A stretch of DNA of 64,000 nt from Symbiodinium kawagutii (GCA_009767595.1 VSDK01010537.1:294811-358810), one strand, 5' to 3'; counted from the stretch's first letter, positions 24,201 through 33,650 are shown. Translations and numbers: made by a program. Notes: generated from the letters alone by a model not told the origin.

Positions 24201-25948
24201 CAACCAGCTGCTTAGTCAATTGATGAACCAGCTCATTCAGTACCTGGTTAAACATCTCAGTAACCATGCCTGATTAACCATCTCATTAACCATGCCCTGA
24301 TTAACCAGTCTGATTTACCATCTGATTAGTCTGATTGACCATAGAGGATTTCTTATGGTCAATCTGGTTCATCAAATGGTCCCATCACTGACCATCTGAT
24401 TAATCATCCCTCAAGTCTATGATCCACTCATGTGTCATCATTCAGAAACTTGTGAATCATATTAACCATCAGAAACCCAACATTGACCAGCATTAAACAT
24501 GCATACTAACCACCTTATTACCCACCCTTAATGAAGCAAAGAGACTCATGTTCATTCCCTGATCAACGAGCTTGCTGAACCAAACTGTCAGAAATCAATC
24601 TTTCTCAGAAACCATCATCTCAGGACTATATCCATATTGAACTATGTTATGATTACTATAGTGATTATTATAGATACTTAATGAAGTGTCGAGCAGGGAG
24701 TAGTTCATCATTAGTAACAATCACGAAACATCAATGAACCAGCAAGTATCAACCATCATCAACTAATATTACAGAGAATTAACAATCATCGAATCACATC
24801 TCAATCAATCCGTTTACCCTAATTCACACGAATGAACCATCACTGACCATTATCCACCATCATTAGCCAGCATGCGACCATCAGAATAAGCATTACCGAG
24901 CATCATTCACGAAACAGTTCAACATTATTTAACATTTGTTTAATCACCAATTTAACCATCATTATGCTACCATCAGTGTTGCCATCATCAACCATCAACT
25001 AACCCTCATTAATTACCCATTATCAACCACTATTCAAGCACTAATTTCACCATCACTCATTATTCACAACCAATTCACCATCATTATATACCATTATACG
25101 ACCATCATTCATCAGACATATCCCTGAATTCGCATCACCATCGGTTTCACCATCACCAACCACCAGTTTAACCACCAGTTTCTCCATCACCAACTTATAG
25201 TCACCATTAAACGTTCTTAACCACTCTTACCCATTATCAACCATATCCAACCAAAGTCATGCATTAGTTAAATGGCTTACTTCAATGGCAAATCTTAGCC
25301 AACTTATTACTTGGGGGCCCATCACCATCCTGTAGTCATCATTAGCCATTAACAAACAACCATTAATTGCACCTATAGTTGAACCATGTTTAACGATTAT
25401 CAACCTATTGTCATCATTAACCATTGTCAACCTATTGTCATTATGAGCACAAGCATAACCATCATTATCACCAACCTATAGTCATCATTGCCCATCAGTG
25501 ACCTTAGTTAACCATCAGCGGAACCATTAACCATTAGTAACCATATCTAACCATTGGAACTACTACTAACCATTATTAGTACCATACTAACCCATTGGTT
25601 ATTAACCACTATTAACCATTATTCATAATGGTTCTTACCCTATTCTCATGATTAACCATTAGCAACCTATAGTCATCATGAACCATTATCAACCATACTT
25701 AACCCTCAGTTGAATCCCAACCCATCACCTATCATACTTACCATTATTAGTATCATACTTACCCATTAGTTGAACCCACCATTAGTAACCTATATTCATC
25801 ATTAACCTTTATTAGTAACCATACCCATCACCATGATTGGAACCCCAACCCATCACGGATCGCCAAGCGGCTCCACCATATCTTCGAAGCGTTCCGCCTG
25901 CTCCGCCAGCCGCGCCATGAAGACGCACTCGTCCCGCGTGCCCGACAT
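9263..25948 (-). CDS. 14-3-3 protein, complete 14-exon gene
   Basis: 14-3-3 proteins are dimeric adaptors that bind phosphoserine/threonine motifs of client proteins in the cytosol and nucleus. Joining 25872-25948, 23300-23325, 21746-21776, 20882-20936, 20002-20082, 16458-16490, 15245-15323, 14541-14605, 13448-13520, 13026-13075, 11856-11924, 11084-11104, 10585-10648 and 9263-9297 gives 759 nt, 252 residues and a stop, the normal family length. Diagnostic stretches include ARLAEQAERFEDM, SVAYKNSVGARR, ESKVFYLKMKG, ALNFSVFYYE and LLRDNLTLW. The phosphopeptide pocket (K51, R58, R132, Y133) and the client-contact residues N178, E185, N229 and W233 are all present. The family Tyr before R132 is His131. 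All 13 acceptors are AG|G. Donors are GT (7), GC (3: introns 1, 6, 8), GA (2: introns 7, 11) and one GC or GA (intron 13). The start is the only ATG in a family-like position. Exon edges come from protein alignment by eye, not from transcripts. Confidence 0.95.
10585..10648 (-). CDS. 14-3-3 exon 13
   Basis: Encodes AIMQLLRDNLTLWTSDMQ then NPG, the last helix with N229 and W233. The acceptor is GCCCAG|G. The exon ends at 10585 (GC donor) or 10588 (GA donor); both keep frame and differ by one Gly. Reading through would give a 19-residue alternative tail ending in TGA at about 10538. Confidence 0.94.
11084..11104 (-). CDS. 14-3-3 exon 12 (21-nt microexon)
   Basis: Encodes DSYKDSA, the family ESYKDST motif, in seven codons. 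The acceptor is TGCCAG|G and the donor GCT|GTTTCT. Easily missed by gene finders. Confidence 0.9.
11683..11786. mobile_element. Family C element in 14-3-3 intron 11
   Basis: ATATGGCTATGGGTCAAAAC left end and ATATTGACCCATACCCATAT right end. Confidence 0.85.
11856..11924 (-). CDS. 14-3-3 exon 11
   Basis: Encodes EKACLLSKAAFDDAMAVMDS then LDE, the family EKAC-LAK-AFDEAIAELD helix 8. The acceptor is CTAAG|G. Frame and length match exon 12 only with a GA donor (GAG|GAGCTG). Confidence 0.93.
13026..13075 (-). CDS. 14-3-3 exon 10
   Basis: Encodes LALNFSVFYYEVFSSP, nearly identical to the 14-3-3 signature; it holds N178 and E185. The acceptor is GCGAG|G and the donor CCA|GTGCCT. Confidence 0.96.
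13268..13365. mobile_element. Family B palindromic element in 14-3-3 intron 9
   Basis: ACTGGTTGGTGGTTGAACCA left end; ATGTTTGAAACCACCAG right end; internal ATGAAAAATATGAGTCCACC. A second truncated end lies at 13150-13182. Confidence 0.8.
13448..13520 (-). CDS. 14-3-3 exon 9
   Basis: Encodes AHDAYQSASETAISELPATH then PVRL, the family AYQ...PTHPIRLG segment. The acceptor is GGAG|G and the donor G|GTGGCT splits Gly174. Confidence 0.95.
14541..14605 (-). CDS. 14-3-3 exon 8
   Basis: Encodes DYHRYLSEFATGDNHSKCAQ then E. R132 and Y133 are pocket residues; His131 replaces the usual Tyr. The acceptor is CCAG|GA and the donor GAG|GCGGCG is GC type. The exon 8-9 join keeps exactly the family spacing between GD and AYQ. 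Confidence 0.92.
14955..15057. mobile_element. Family A element in 14-3-3 intron 7
   Basis: GGGTTTCTCA left end, TTATTACTATAAATTG core, ATTTTGAGAGACACCCA right end. Confidence 0.8.
15245..15323 (-). CDS. 14-3-3 exon 7
   Basis: Encodes VLKILFEELIPKAG then SHESKVFYLKMK and the first base of Gly128. The acceptor is GCCAG|G. Only a GA donor (AAA G|GAGCGC) restores the frame with exon 8. Confidence 0.94.
16155..16206. mobile_element. Family A half-element in 14-3-3 intron 6
   Basis: Only the right half remains: ACCATCCAATTTTGGCCTTC, then TCTCAGAAACAGCCATATG. Confidence 0.55.
16458..16490 (-). CDS. 14-3-3 exon 6 (33-nt microexon)
   Basis: Encodes VEAELSNKCRE, which continues YREK of exon 5 into the family (V/I)E-EL-xxC segment. 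The acceptor is GGCAG|G and the donor GAG|GCCGGT is a GC donor. An alternative upstream acceptor would add residues the family lacks. Confidence 0.88.
16553..16650. repeat. 69-bp tandem array, left part
   Basis: Diverged copies of the AT-rich unit seen at 17684-18275 (GTGATAACATACAATT, GATGATATACGATTGATAGA), separated from the rest of the array by the retrocopy. Confidence 0.85.
16641..16650. repeat. Target-site duplication, left copy
   Basis: GATAGATAAG directly abuts the T8 tract (poly-A on the minus strand). The identical sequence is at 17683-17692. Because the target is a tandem array containing this motif, part of the identity could pre-date insertion. Confidence 0.8.
16651..17683 (-). 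pseudogene. Processed retrocopy of a trans-spliced mRNA, product unrecognised
   Basis: A 1.03-kb GC-rich block sits inside an AT-rich 69-bp tandem array in 14-3-3 intron 5. In the sense direction it starts with the dinoflagellate spliced leader (17663-17684), has no visible introns and ends with AAAAAAAA (16651-16658). GATAGATAAG flanks both sides. These are the hallmarks of retroposition of a mature mRNA. Coding-like reading passes between frames (about 17660-17412, 17600-17215, 17180-16893), so it is broken by frameshifts. Visible segments include VVKDVFQALEGASGLVSYQD and ETMAALATVSGVGLLEHP. No family recognised; a degenerate EF-hand-like helix is possible but weak. Confidence 0.9.
17663..17684 (-). 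other. Relict dinoflagellate spliced leader (DinoSL)
   Basis: The minus strand reads T then CCGTAGCCATTTTGGCTC then AAG, matching the full 22-nt dinoflagellate leader, whose first base is variable. It marks the 5' end of the retroposed mRNA. It is not an SL RNA gene: no donor GT follows. Confidence 0.95.
17683..17692. repeat. Target-site duplication, right copy
   Basis: GATAGATAAG next to the 5' end of the spliced-leader relic, with a one-base overlap. Confidence 0.8.
17684..18275. repeat. 69-bp AT-rich tandem array, main part
   Basis: About eight copies of a 69-bp unit containing AAGTGATAACATACAATTAA and TAATGATGATACACGATTGA. The unit is a multiple of three, so a spurious minus ORF runs through it. 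It lies in 14-3-3 intron 5. Confidence 0.95.
18276..19930. other. Intron 5 remainder, no gene seen
   Basis: AT-rich sequence of 14-3-3 intron 5 with ATTAACCATC-type repeats and a (CCAA) run at 18632-18688. No exon-like island. Confidence 0.7.
18632..18688. repeat. (CCAA)n microsatellite
   Basis: About 14 uninterrupted CCAA units inside 14-3-3 intron 5. Confidence 0.95.
20002..20082 (-). CDS. 14-3-3 exon 5
   Basis: Twenty-seven codons starting VNTLEKREAAASKG and ending LVQRYREK, matching the SSIEQK...YREK helix. The acceptor is CCCCAG|G and the donor AAG|GTGCTG. The following intron is 3,511 bp and hosts the tandem array and retrocopy. Confidence 0.93.
20882..20936 (-). CDS. 14-3-3 exon 4
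   Basis: Encodes FSVAYKNSVGARRQAWRA, holding pocket residues K51, R58 and R62 (human zeta K49, R56, R60). The acceptor is CGTCAG|G and the donor GCC|GTGCCT, phase 0. Confidence 0.95.
21040..21112. repeat. GTTGGT-rich simple repeat at end of intron 3
   Basis: Repeats of TGTTGGTTGATGTTGGTTGG on the + strand; in the sense direction this is a C/A-rich stretch upstream of the exon 4 acceptor. Confidence 0.85.
21606..21709. mobile_element. Family A copies, two overlapping ends, in 14-3-3 intron 3
   Basis: A right end (TATTGAGAAACCCCATATGG) runs straight into a second copy (GTTTATTACTATAAATGACT) that ends CAGAAACCCCATATG. Confidence 0.75.
21746..21776 (-). CDS. 14-3-3 exon 3 (31-nt microexon)
   Basis: Encodes SELNLDERN with split Gly35 and Leu45, matching the family ELSNEERNL segment. 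The acceptor is TTCAG|G and the donor TT|GTTCCG. A short palindromic element of family A ends 37 bp beyond the donor. Confidence 0.9.
23300..23325 (-). CDS. 14-3-3 exon 2 (26-nt microexon)
   Basis: Encodes YMKRVAMM plus split codons for Glu26 and Gly35, matching the family YMKKVA-MG segment. The acceptor is CTGAG|G and the donor is G|GTTGCA. Confidence 0.88.
23340..25860. other. 14-3-3 intron 1 body
   Basis: AT-rich. The part next to exon 1 is dense in AACCATCATTAACC-type repeats on the + strand (G/T-rich in sense), and the part next to exon 2 is G/T-rich on the + strand. No other gene seen. Confidence 0.75.
25872..25948 (-). CDS. 14-3-3 exon 1 (start codon)
   Basis: Reads MSGTRDECVFMARLAEQAER then FEDMV, the N-terminal helix 1-2 of 14-3-3. 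The exon ends GTG GA and is followed by GCCGCT, a GC donor; the split codon GA|G gives Glu26. It lies in a GC-rich island (25850-26030) amid AT-rich repeats. Confidence 0.93.
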
Positions 25949-25989
25949 GGCGCCGGAGACCGCTCCAACCGCGCTCCCGGGGCCCCAAG

Positions 25990-25992
25990 GCT
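25990..25992 (-). promoter_or_regulatory. Candidate spliced-leader trans-splice acceptor of 14-3-3
   Basis: In the sense direction a C/T-rich tract ending GCTTCCGCAG lies 42 nt before the ATG. Dinoflagellate mRNAs receive a 22-nt leader at such AG sites. Other AGs exist nearby, so this is inference. Confidence 0.35.
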
Positions 25993-26149
25993 GCGGAAGC
26001 GAAGGTGGTGGCCCGGTGCTTGGGAAAATTGATGATAGTTGAATGATGGTTTATAGTGGTTTATTGGTGGTTTATTGATGGTTTACTATAGTGGTTTAAC
26101 CATTGAATGATGGTTTTTGAATAATTTGTAGTGGTTTATAGTGGTTTAG

Positions 26150-26410
26150 TGGTGGTTATAATGGTTTATTGATGGTTTATTGATGGTTTATAGTGATGGT
26201 TTATTGATGGTTTATTGATGGTTTATAGTGATGGTTATGATGGTTTATTGATGGTTGATAGTGATGGTTATGATGGTTTATTGATGGTTGATAGTGATGG
26301 TTATGATGGTTTATTGATGGTTGATAGTGATGGTTATGATGGTTTATTGATGGTTGATAGTGATGGTTATGATGGTTTCTTGATGGTTTATAATGGTTTG
26401 TTATAGTGTT
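26150..26410. repeat. 33-bp tandem array upstream of 14-3-3
   Basis: Unit GATGGTTGATAGTGATGGTT plus ATGATGGTTTATT, at least four near-identical copies, about 200 bp 5' of the 14-3-3 start exon. Confidence 0.9.
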
Positions 26411-26635
26411 TTAACCATTGAATGATGGTTGTTGAATAGTTTGTAGTGGTTTATAGTGGTTTATAGTGGTTTAGTGGTGGTTATAATGGTTTATTGATGG
26501 TTTATAGTGGTGGTTATGATGATTTATCGATTGTTTATTAGAGTAAGGATATATGAAATTGGTTCAGAATTGATATTGAATGATGGTTTATTAATGGTTG
26601 ATGGATTATGATATTCAATACTTAAGGATATATGA

Positions 26636-26653
26636 TATATATATATATATATG
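26636..26653. repeat. (TA)n tract
   Basis: Short ATATAT run. Similar runs lie at 32943-32967 and 62655-62690. Confidence 0.8.
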
Positions 26654-27594
26654 AGTGGTTAAGAATTAATACTTGAATAATGGATTATTAATGTCTGACA
26701 AGCTTGCTGTTAATGATTGTCTATGATGGCAAATGATGTTTGACTTGTGAGCACTGAGGGTTCATTGATGACTAAAAGCCTGGTTCAACTGATGCCTAAT
26801 GATGGTGAATGATGCTGAATGAGGCTTGATGATGGTTGAACAAGTGTGTTTACTCATGGTGAACAATGGCTGATAATTTCGGTAACTATGTTTCTTTAGG
26901 GTTCAACAACTACAAATCAGTAGTAGTTCATCATGTTTTTTGTTACCGATGGTCAATCAGCGTTAATACTTAGCGGTTGACTAATTGTTGATAATGGTTG
27001 ACTGCTCGTTAGTGGTGAACCAAACTCAATAAAGCATGGTTGATAGGTCACCATTTGTGGATACAAAGAATTAATACCGCTGATGCTTGATTTTACAATT
27101 ATGGCTGAACTGTGTAACAAGCTTCCTTCTGGCTGATGGTCAATTTGCTAATTATGGTTAACCATCGGTAATTAGCCACTCATTCGATGACAAAGTACCA
27201 ACCATCATTAACCACATCATATCATTGCGGTTTATTTGCCGTTTTCAATCATTATTAACCAGAACCGTAGGTTGATCAATGACCACTGGTGGACTCCTGG
27301 ATGGCGCGGTTAACAACATGGTTGACGGCATGGTCGCTGACGATTCAGTTGCTGGCGAAAAATGATTTGAGGTCACAGATGGAGACTTTACGCTGGTTGG
27401 ATCATGGTTTCTGATGGTGAATGCTGGTTGTATGCTGGCTAAGAATGGTTCGAAATGGTGAGCATAAATGGATGACAACGTGGCTAATGCTTGATGATGA
27501 TGCTTAACACTCACCATTCATCAACCACCAGTGGCAATTGATATCAATTGATGCTTATTAACCAGCTTATAAACCTTCTTATCAACCACCATTT

Positions 27595-27693
27595 GGGTGT
27601 TTCTCAAAATGGGCCCCCCCTAAATCATCTAATAGTAGTCATTTATAGTACTAAGGGAGCCATTTTGGGGGTTTCCTATTGTAAGAGCCCGCC
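27595..27693. mobile_element. Family A palindromic element
   Basis: GGGTGTTTCTCAAAATGGGC left end, AAATCATCTAATAGTAGTC core, TTGTAAGAGCCCGCC right end. Confidence 0.8.
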
Positions 27694-27751
27694 ATTTACA
27701 GTAACCAGCTGATCAACCAGCTTGTTTGTTGGCGCGGCTACGTGGGCCCAC

Positions 27752-27784
27752 CGTTTCGTCGCGATGAAGTCCCGCCGCAGTGGC
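27752..27784 (-). CDS. Candidate exon, unrecognised
   Basis: In sense: acceptor CAAAAG|G, donor CG|GTGGGC; reads PLRRDFIATK, in phase with 30293-30348. If not spliced it reads on to a stop at about 27675. Confidence 0.3.
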
Positions 27785-29347
27785 CTTTTGACTCATTGCA
27801 TCGCTGGACGTGCCACTCTTGTGCGAAGGCGAGGTGATGAGGTTACTGGTGAAGGGTGGTCAGTAATGGTACAGAACAGAAATTGGTTGATAACTAGATT
27901 TTCGGTGGATTAATATTGGTTGATTGAGATTAGTCAGTCATTGGTTGATTAAGTAGATATAACTAGATGATTGGTGGATTAAAAACCATAACTAATCATA
28001 AATAACTAATCCAATGCCAAAACATGGACTTATCATAAAATATGAATCGTAACTAAATTATGGTTATTGGTTGATTTTTGGTGGATTAATATTTCATGAT
28101 AAGTCCATGATATTATGTTTGATTAATCCACATCGTTGACCATATGATATGGAATAATGGTTGTCATTTAGAGATCAAGGTGGCTTAACAATGCTTGACA
28201 GCCAATGCTTGATGCTTCAGAGCTGGCAATATTTGTTGATCGTGGATCATTGCAAATCACGGTTACTCATGGTTGACCAAAAATTACAGTAGTGTTAGAT
28301 CCACACAAATAAACCTCCCTTAGCTTCACATCAACTATAACTAAGGATCTTCATTCATACCTATGGTTCGTAGCAGGTCGATGGTGCTTCATCATGCTGT
28401 CGCTGATTCGACAAGTTAACACAACAGGTCGCTTGAGTTGAAAAATCGTCGCCTGTCATGGAGATATTTGACGGTCACTATCAACCATCCAAAACAAACA
28501 AGGTCGGATAGGTGAACGCCAGTAGTTTGTTTTGGATGGTTGATAGTTACTTGTTTAGGATATTTATCCAACAAAACTGGTCACCGGTCACTTGGGAGAT
28601 ATTCACCAGTAGTACAGGGTTTCGACCCACAGCCATATGAGCAGATTAAGTAATCAATACGCTAATTTATCTACATTACCTACTACCATTGCATCTCAAC
28701 AGTATGCAAAGACCTTTTATTAATCAGTAGAACCAATTGTCAACCAAGAATCATGGTTTTGTGTATGATCAAACCTGCAAATAACCTTTGCTTCTACAAT
28801 ACTATAGAAGTTGTCCCTGTCGTTCATGTCGACTTGCACCACCGGCCATCAGCCGGGAAAGATGCCGTCACCTACCTACACATCTCAGCCCTCACTCTGT
28901 GGCACGCCAATGGGGTGGGCTCCGTGATACCACAATGCAGAGATCAGTTTGCGTCAAGCCTAAGCTATTTACATCTTAAATCTCAAGTGTCAGGATCCGA
29001 CTAGCTAAGATATCATCTCTCAATGCCAAAAAATCCAAGTACTATATATATATACGCATAACTAGGTTTGCATATTGCAAACAATAGATCATGATAGCTC
29101 AGATCACCACATCCCTAGTGTTGTTTCATCTGTCAATGCATATCGAACAGGGCCCAGTTCGGCTCTCAGCTGAACAGCATGTCGAAATCGTCCGCCTGAG
29201 CAGTCGATGTTGTTTCTTCAGACCTACTGTTGATGTTGAGGACCCCGAATCATTAGCTGGCTCAGAAACCATTTGACTATAATGGTGGATAATAACCATC
29301 AATAATGATAGGGGATGGTAACCAACAATAATAGGGGATATATACCA

Positions 29348-29475
29348 ACTATATGGCTATGGGTCAATATTAACCAACCAATAATGGGATAATATCCAGC
29401 CATTTTAGAGGGAAAACAAAGGTTAATGATAGGGGAACCAGGGGGACTAAGGGTTTTGACCCACAGCCATATAGT
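29348..29475. mobile_element. Family C palindromic element
   Basis: CTATATGGCTATGGGTCAAT left end and TTTTGACCCACAGCCATATA right end. Confidence 0.85.
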
Positions 29476-29880
29476 TATATCATGTTATACTGGTTGTGAT
29501 CTCAACCTCATGAATTTGTTTTGTCAACAACAAACAATTTGTCTGTTAATACTCGTGAAAATGAAAAACATGTCAATCAAACCACCAACCAGTATATCTA
29601 TCATAACCACAACTGGCAGCTACCCTACCCTTCCCTCAACAATAGGTAGCCAACCCCAGTTACAACGAGCTGGTAGAAACCAGCTGGTTCCCTACCATGG
29701 TAACTGGCGGCTAAGCCTACGCCAACGAGTCATACAACCCTCACGAACTCTTGGAGATGGCCAAGGCATCCCTGGAGTTTTCTTGAGCCATGAAAACCCG
29801 AAAAAGGGTGGGTTTATTAGTGGTTGACAATGGCCAATAATAGGGGGTTGTCAGCAATAATAGTGGATATACCAACAACA

Positions 29881-29980
29881 GTGGTGTTTCTCATATGGAA
29901 CCCCCAAAAAATGGTGGGCTTGTGGCGATAAATTGTTTAACATGGATGATTTGGGGTTCATTATTTTGAGAAACCACCAT
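29881..29980. mobile_element. Family A palindromic element
   Basis: GTGGTGTTTCTCATATGGAA left end and ATTATTTTGAGAAACCACCA right end. Confidence 0.8.
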
Positions 29981-30292
29981 GTTCCAGAAATGCGTTGTTG
30001 TTCTTTCTACTCAATCTTTCAAAAAAACACCAATACTTGGTTTTGTTGGTCGGTTGAGAGGATGTCACCAAACCCTACCAAAGAGTTGCCAAAAGCCACC
30101 ACACAACAGCAAAACATCACCATGAATACTAAAACCATATCCAACGGAAAAAATCGACCACGACCACCAAAACTTACATACAACCAACCAAGAAAACCAA
30201 CAAAAACTACCCACCGACCACCAACCACCAGCCACCAACCACCAACCATCGACCGCCACAGCCACTACCTGTCCCCCCGCGCTGTCGCGCAC

Positions 30293-30348
30293 CGGTGCCG
30301 CATAGCCCCCCGCAGCCGGCGCAGCCGGCGGAGCAGCAGGGCCCAGGC
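30293..30348 (-). CDS. Candidate exon, unrecognised
   Basis: In sense: acceptor ATCGAG|G, donor CG|GTGCGC; reads AWALLLRRLRRLRGAMRH. The + strand flank switches from CCA-rich (left) to GGT-rich (right) across it, as at known minus exons. Confidence 0.35.
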
Positions 30349-31009
30349 CTCGATGGTGAAGTCATGGGAACGGTTCTGAACAGCCAGGGGTTGATGATGA
30401 TGGGAACGGTTACCATGGTTAACCCCTGGTGAGTTCATGGTTAATTGATGGTTCATCAACAGCCTGGTTAGTTCATGGTTATCATGGTTGATCATTGTTA
30501 AGTGATGGTTACTTCATGGTTAATTCATGGTTCAATTGAGGCTTTAATGATTGCGAATTGATGGTTAAGTGATGAGCAATTGATGGTTGATTCTCTATAA
30601 TTGATGGTTTTTTCATGGTTCATTGATGGTTTGTATGGACTTGTTTCAACCATTAGTTGAATATGGTTCTGATTCAATACTAACCATTGATGGTGGGAGA
30701 TAACGGTTGATAGGAATGGTTTCTTGACAATGATTGCTGATAATGATTAATGATGGTTGATAATGGTTGATTGAAGATAATGGTTAATTGATGGTTAGTA
30801 TGGAAAGTTAGTTCATGATAATGGTTGATCATATGCAAATAAACAGAGATTGACTGTTCATTGACGGTGAATATTGATGGTTAATAGTACTACTTGATAA
30901 TGAATATTGGTGGTAAAAATAAACGGTGGGAATTGATGGATGGCCGATTCTAATCAGCCAACAAGTATAATGCTGATGGTCCATGGTTGATAATGCTGGT
31001 GGCTACTAG

Positions 31010-31110
31010 GTGGTTTCTCAAAATAGGGGACCCCCCAAATCATCCATTACTAGTCATTTATAGTAATAAACCAACCATTTTTTGGGTGCCCTATTATGAG
31101 AAACCACCAC
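31010..31110. mobile_element. Family A palindromic element with 18-bp direct flanks
   Basis: About 100 bp beginning GTGGTTTCTCAAAATAGGGG and ending in its imperfect reverse complement. AATGCTGGTGGCTACTAG occurs directly on both sides (30992-31009 and 31111-31128), as for a target-site duplication. Confidence 0.85.
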
Positions 31111-31149
31111 AATGCTGGTGGCTACTAGTGGTGGTTAGTACTCCGCTAC

Positions 31150-31215
31150 CAGATGGCGCCACTGTCGGCGATCTCCCAAGTCACCGGGACTATCGAAAGA
31201 TAGCACGTCCACGGC
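31150..31215 (-). CDS. Candidate exon, unrecognised
   Basis: In sense: acceptor CGCCAG|G, donor CTG|GTAGCG; reads AVDVLSFDSPGDLGDRRQWR then HL, phase 0 at both ends. Another open frame exists. Confidence 0.33.
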
Positions 31216-32584
31216 CTGGCGGGACCATCCATGGTGGAAGGCAGGAGTTATGGTGGTTATTAATGGTTGATGGTCCCAGAAACTTAGATTTGTTTAATGG
31301 TTGTTAATGGTTGATGATGGTTATTTGGTTAATTGATGGTTTTTTGATGGTTAATTGATGGTTAAATGATGGTTGCTCGTGGTTAATGAATGTTTGTCAA
31401 TGCAATGGTCAATGCCATGGTTGATGCAATGGTTAATGGGTGTTTGTTCATGGTTAATGTGCAGGAGTACACACCAATCGGTGCCAATGTCTTGGTTGCG
31501 AAACTAAATTCCTTGCTAAAAGTTTGATGTTGAATGGCTATATATGGTGAATCAATCATATCCCAAAAAACCTAAAAATCTAAGGTAGTGGCTGTAAACC
31601 ACCCTTGTGTTTAGTAATGTTTTGCGATGGTCGAGAATGGTCAATGATGTTGGTTGATACTGATTAATGCTTAATGATGTTGAACAATGATTGATGATGA
31701 TGGTTGATAGTTTAATTCTGATAGGTGAAAATTGGTGATCATTAATCACTAAAACAATAATGAATGCAATAATTGCTTAACAGTGGTTGACAATTAACAA
31801 TCATCAACCATTTGTAAACAATGATTGGCAATGGCGGTTACCAAGAATGATAACCAATAACCACCATTAACGACCACTCTTGGTTCGTGCCGCAGTGGTG
31901 GGCTCAATGGGTGGGTGGTAAAAATCATGATTGATAAGCATCCATGATTGGGTGGTTGGTACGATAGGTGGTTCATAATGACTCATCATGATTGATGAGT
32001 AACCCTGAATTGTTGATAACATTTGATAACCAAAAACCGCCTGGTTGCTTATAAATAAGAGCCTTCCTGGTTACCGGTTGATATCAATGCCAAAACAGAG
32101 ACCTCGTTTCCTTGAAAGCCATCAACGGTTGATAAACAAGTGTGGCTTAATAACGCTTAACAATTCTCAGTACATGTTATAGAATGCGGCTTACGGAGTA
32201 CTACAGAGTAATAATGGCTAGTGATGGTCGGTGTCATCTCACACTGCCTATGTAATGGCACATTCTGCTGACCAGAGCTATCGCCCATCAATATCATACT
32301 ATCTATAAATCACACATGATCAAATATTGCGAACCATATATGATGAATGCATATCCGTTCTAAATGGAGCTTCATCCAGTTATTGGGAACTCAGTTTTGA
32401 TGGTGAGGCCACTTGCACGTCTTTGCATAGCTCCATAAGCTTTTAACCCCTGGGTCTAGCAATCGCTGACGGCACAACTAGGACAGCATGCCTTTCTGGA
32501 AGGGTAGTTGAGCATCAGTGGACCGACCAACCAGCAAAAGCCACCCCCCCTGCGAAAAGCGATCAGCACTCAAACGCAATGAGA

Positions 32585-32684
32585 ACTGGTTAGTGCTTTC
32601 AACCCCTATGACAAATATTAGTCAACCAACCATTCGTTAATGACAACTAGGGAAAATAAAAAATGTTTGAAACCACCAGCCAGA
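32585..32684. mobile_element. Family B palindromic element
   Basis: ACTGGTTAGTGCTTTCAACC left end and AATGTTTGAAACCACCAGCC right end. Confidence 0.8.
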
Positions 32685-33526
32685 TAACAACACTTAGGAG
32701 GTCGCACTCAGGAACCCTTGGTAGCCAGTAGAACAGCCATCCGCCAGTGTGAACTGTTGCTGGATATTGCTGAATACTGCAACATATGGCTATTTAATGA
32801 GGTAAAGAATGACTCCTGGTTGCTGAATAAGCTGGCTCATGCTAGTTGATAGATTAGTCATGGCCCATGTTGTTTCAATAAATTGGTCAATCACAGGATA
32901 TACATGGATATACTACGTAAGAATCTAGGTCTATATAGGATATATATGTATATATATATATATATATTGATGGACAAATGTACTGATGTTTCATGATGAC
33001 CAATATCGACCAATAAAAATGCTTGATGACAGTTACTTGAGAATGATGCCAAAAATTTGGCGCGATGATACCTCATGTTTTGCTCAAACTTATGGTTTTT
33101 CCGTCGGAACCACATGCACCAATCGCAAAGAATTATCAGGACTTAGTACGGGAGATTCCGCTCGCGGCGGGTTTGTTCGTCTAGATCTCCCCACTAGTTC
33201 CGAAAGTCTCGGCATGTTTGGATAACAATGGCTACCCAGAAATGTCGACGTATGGTAGCATCTGATAGCCATGTGGATTGCCATTTTCTGGAAACCATCA
33301 GAAATGCTCAGTACATCTCAGTACCCACATAACCACACTTTCCGATGGTTTGCTGAAAATCTCTTTGCCAACTTGGTACTGAGCTTGCTTCTCAAGTGCT
33401 ACCGGGCTTTCCTGTCACACATTGAGTTGAGCACCTGATGGTTCTACAGGGGGGCCCAGGAAGAGATGCAATGTTCAGCGGTATGTCGTCCCCCTGCTCA
33501 CCCAGGCAACGGGTTGGATTGATTCA

Positions 33527-33650
33527 TATGGTGGTTTCGACCCAGCCATAGGGGACCCCCAAAAGTGGTTGGTTTATGATTATGAATGGCCAATATAAAG
33601 ATATATAAAGGATGATAACTTGCAGGTAATCTATTTTGAAAAACACCCAT
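33527..33650. mobile_element. Family A element, slightly enlarged
   Basis: GGTGGTTTCGACCCAGCCAT left end resembles a family A/C hybrid; ATTTTGAAAAACACCCAT right end. Confidence 0.65.
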
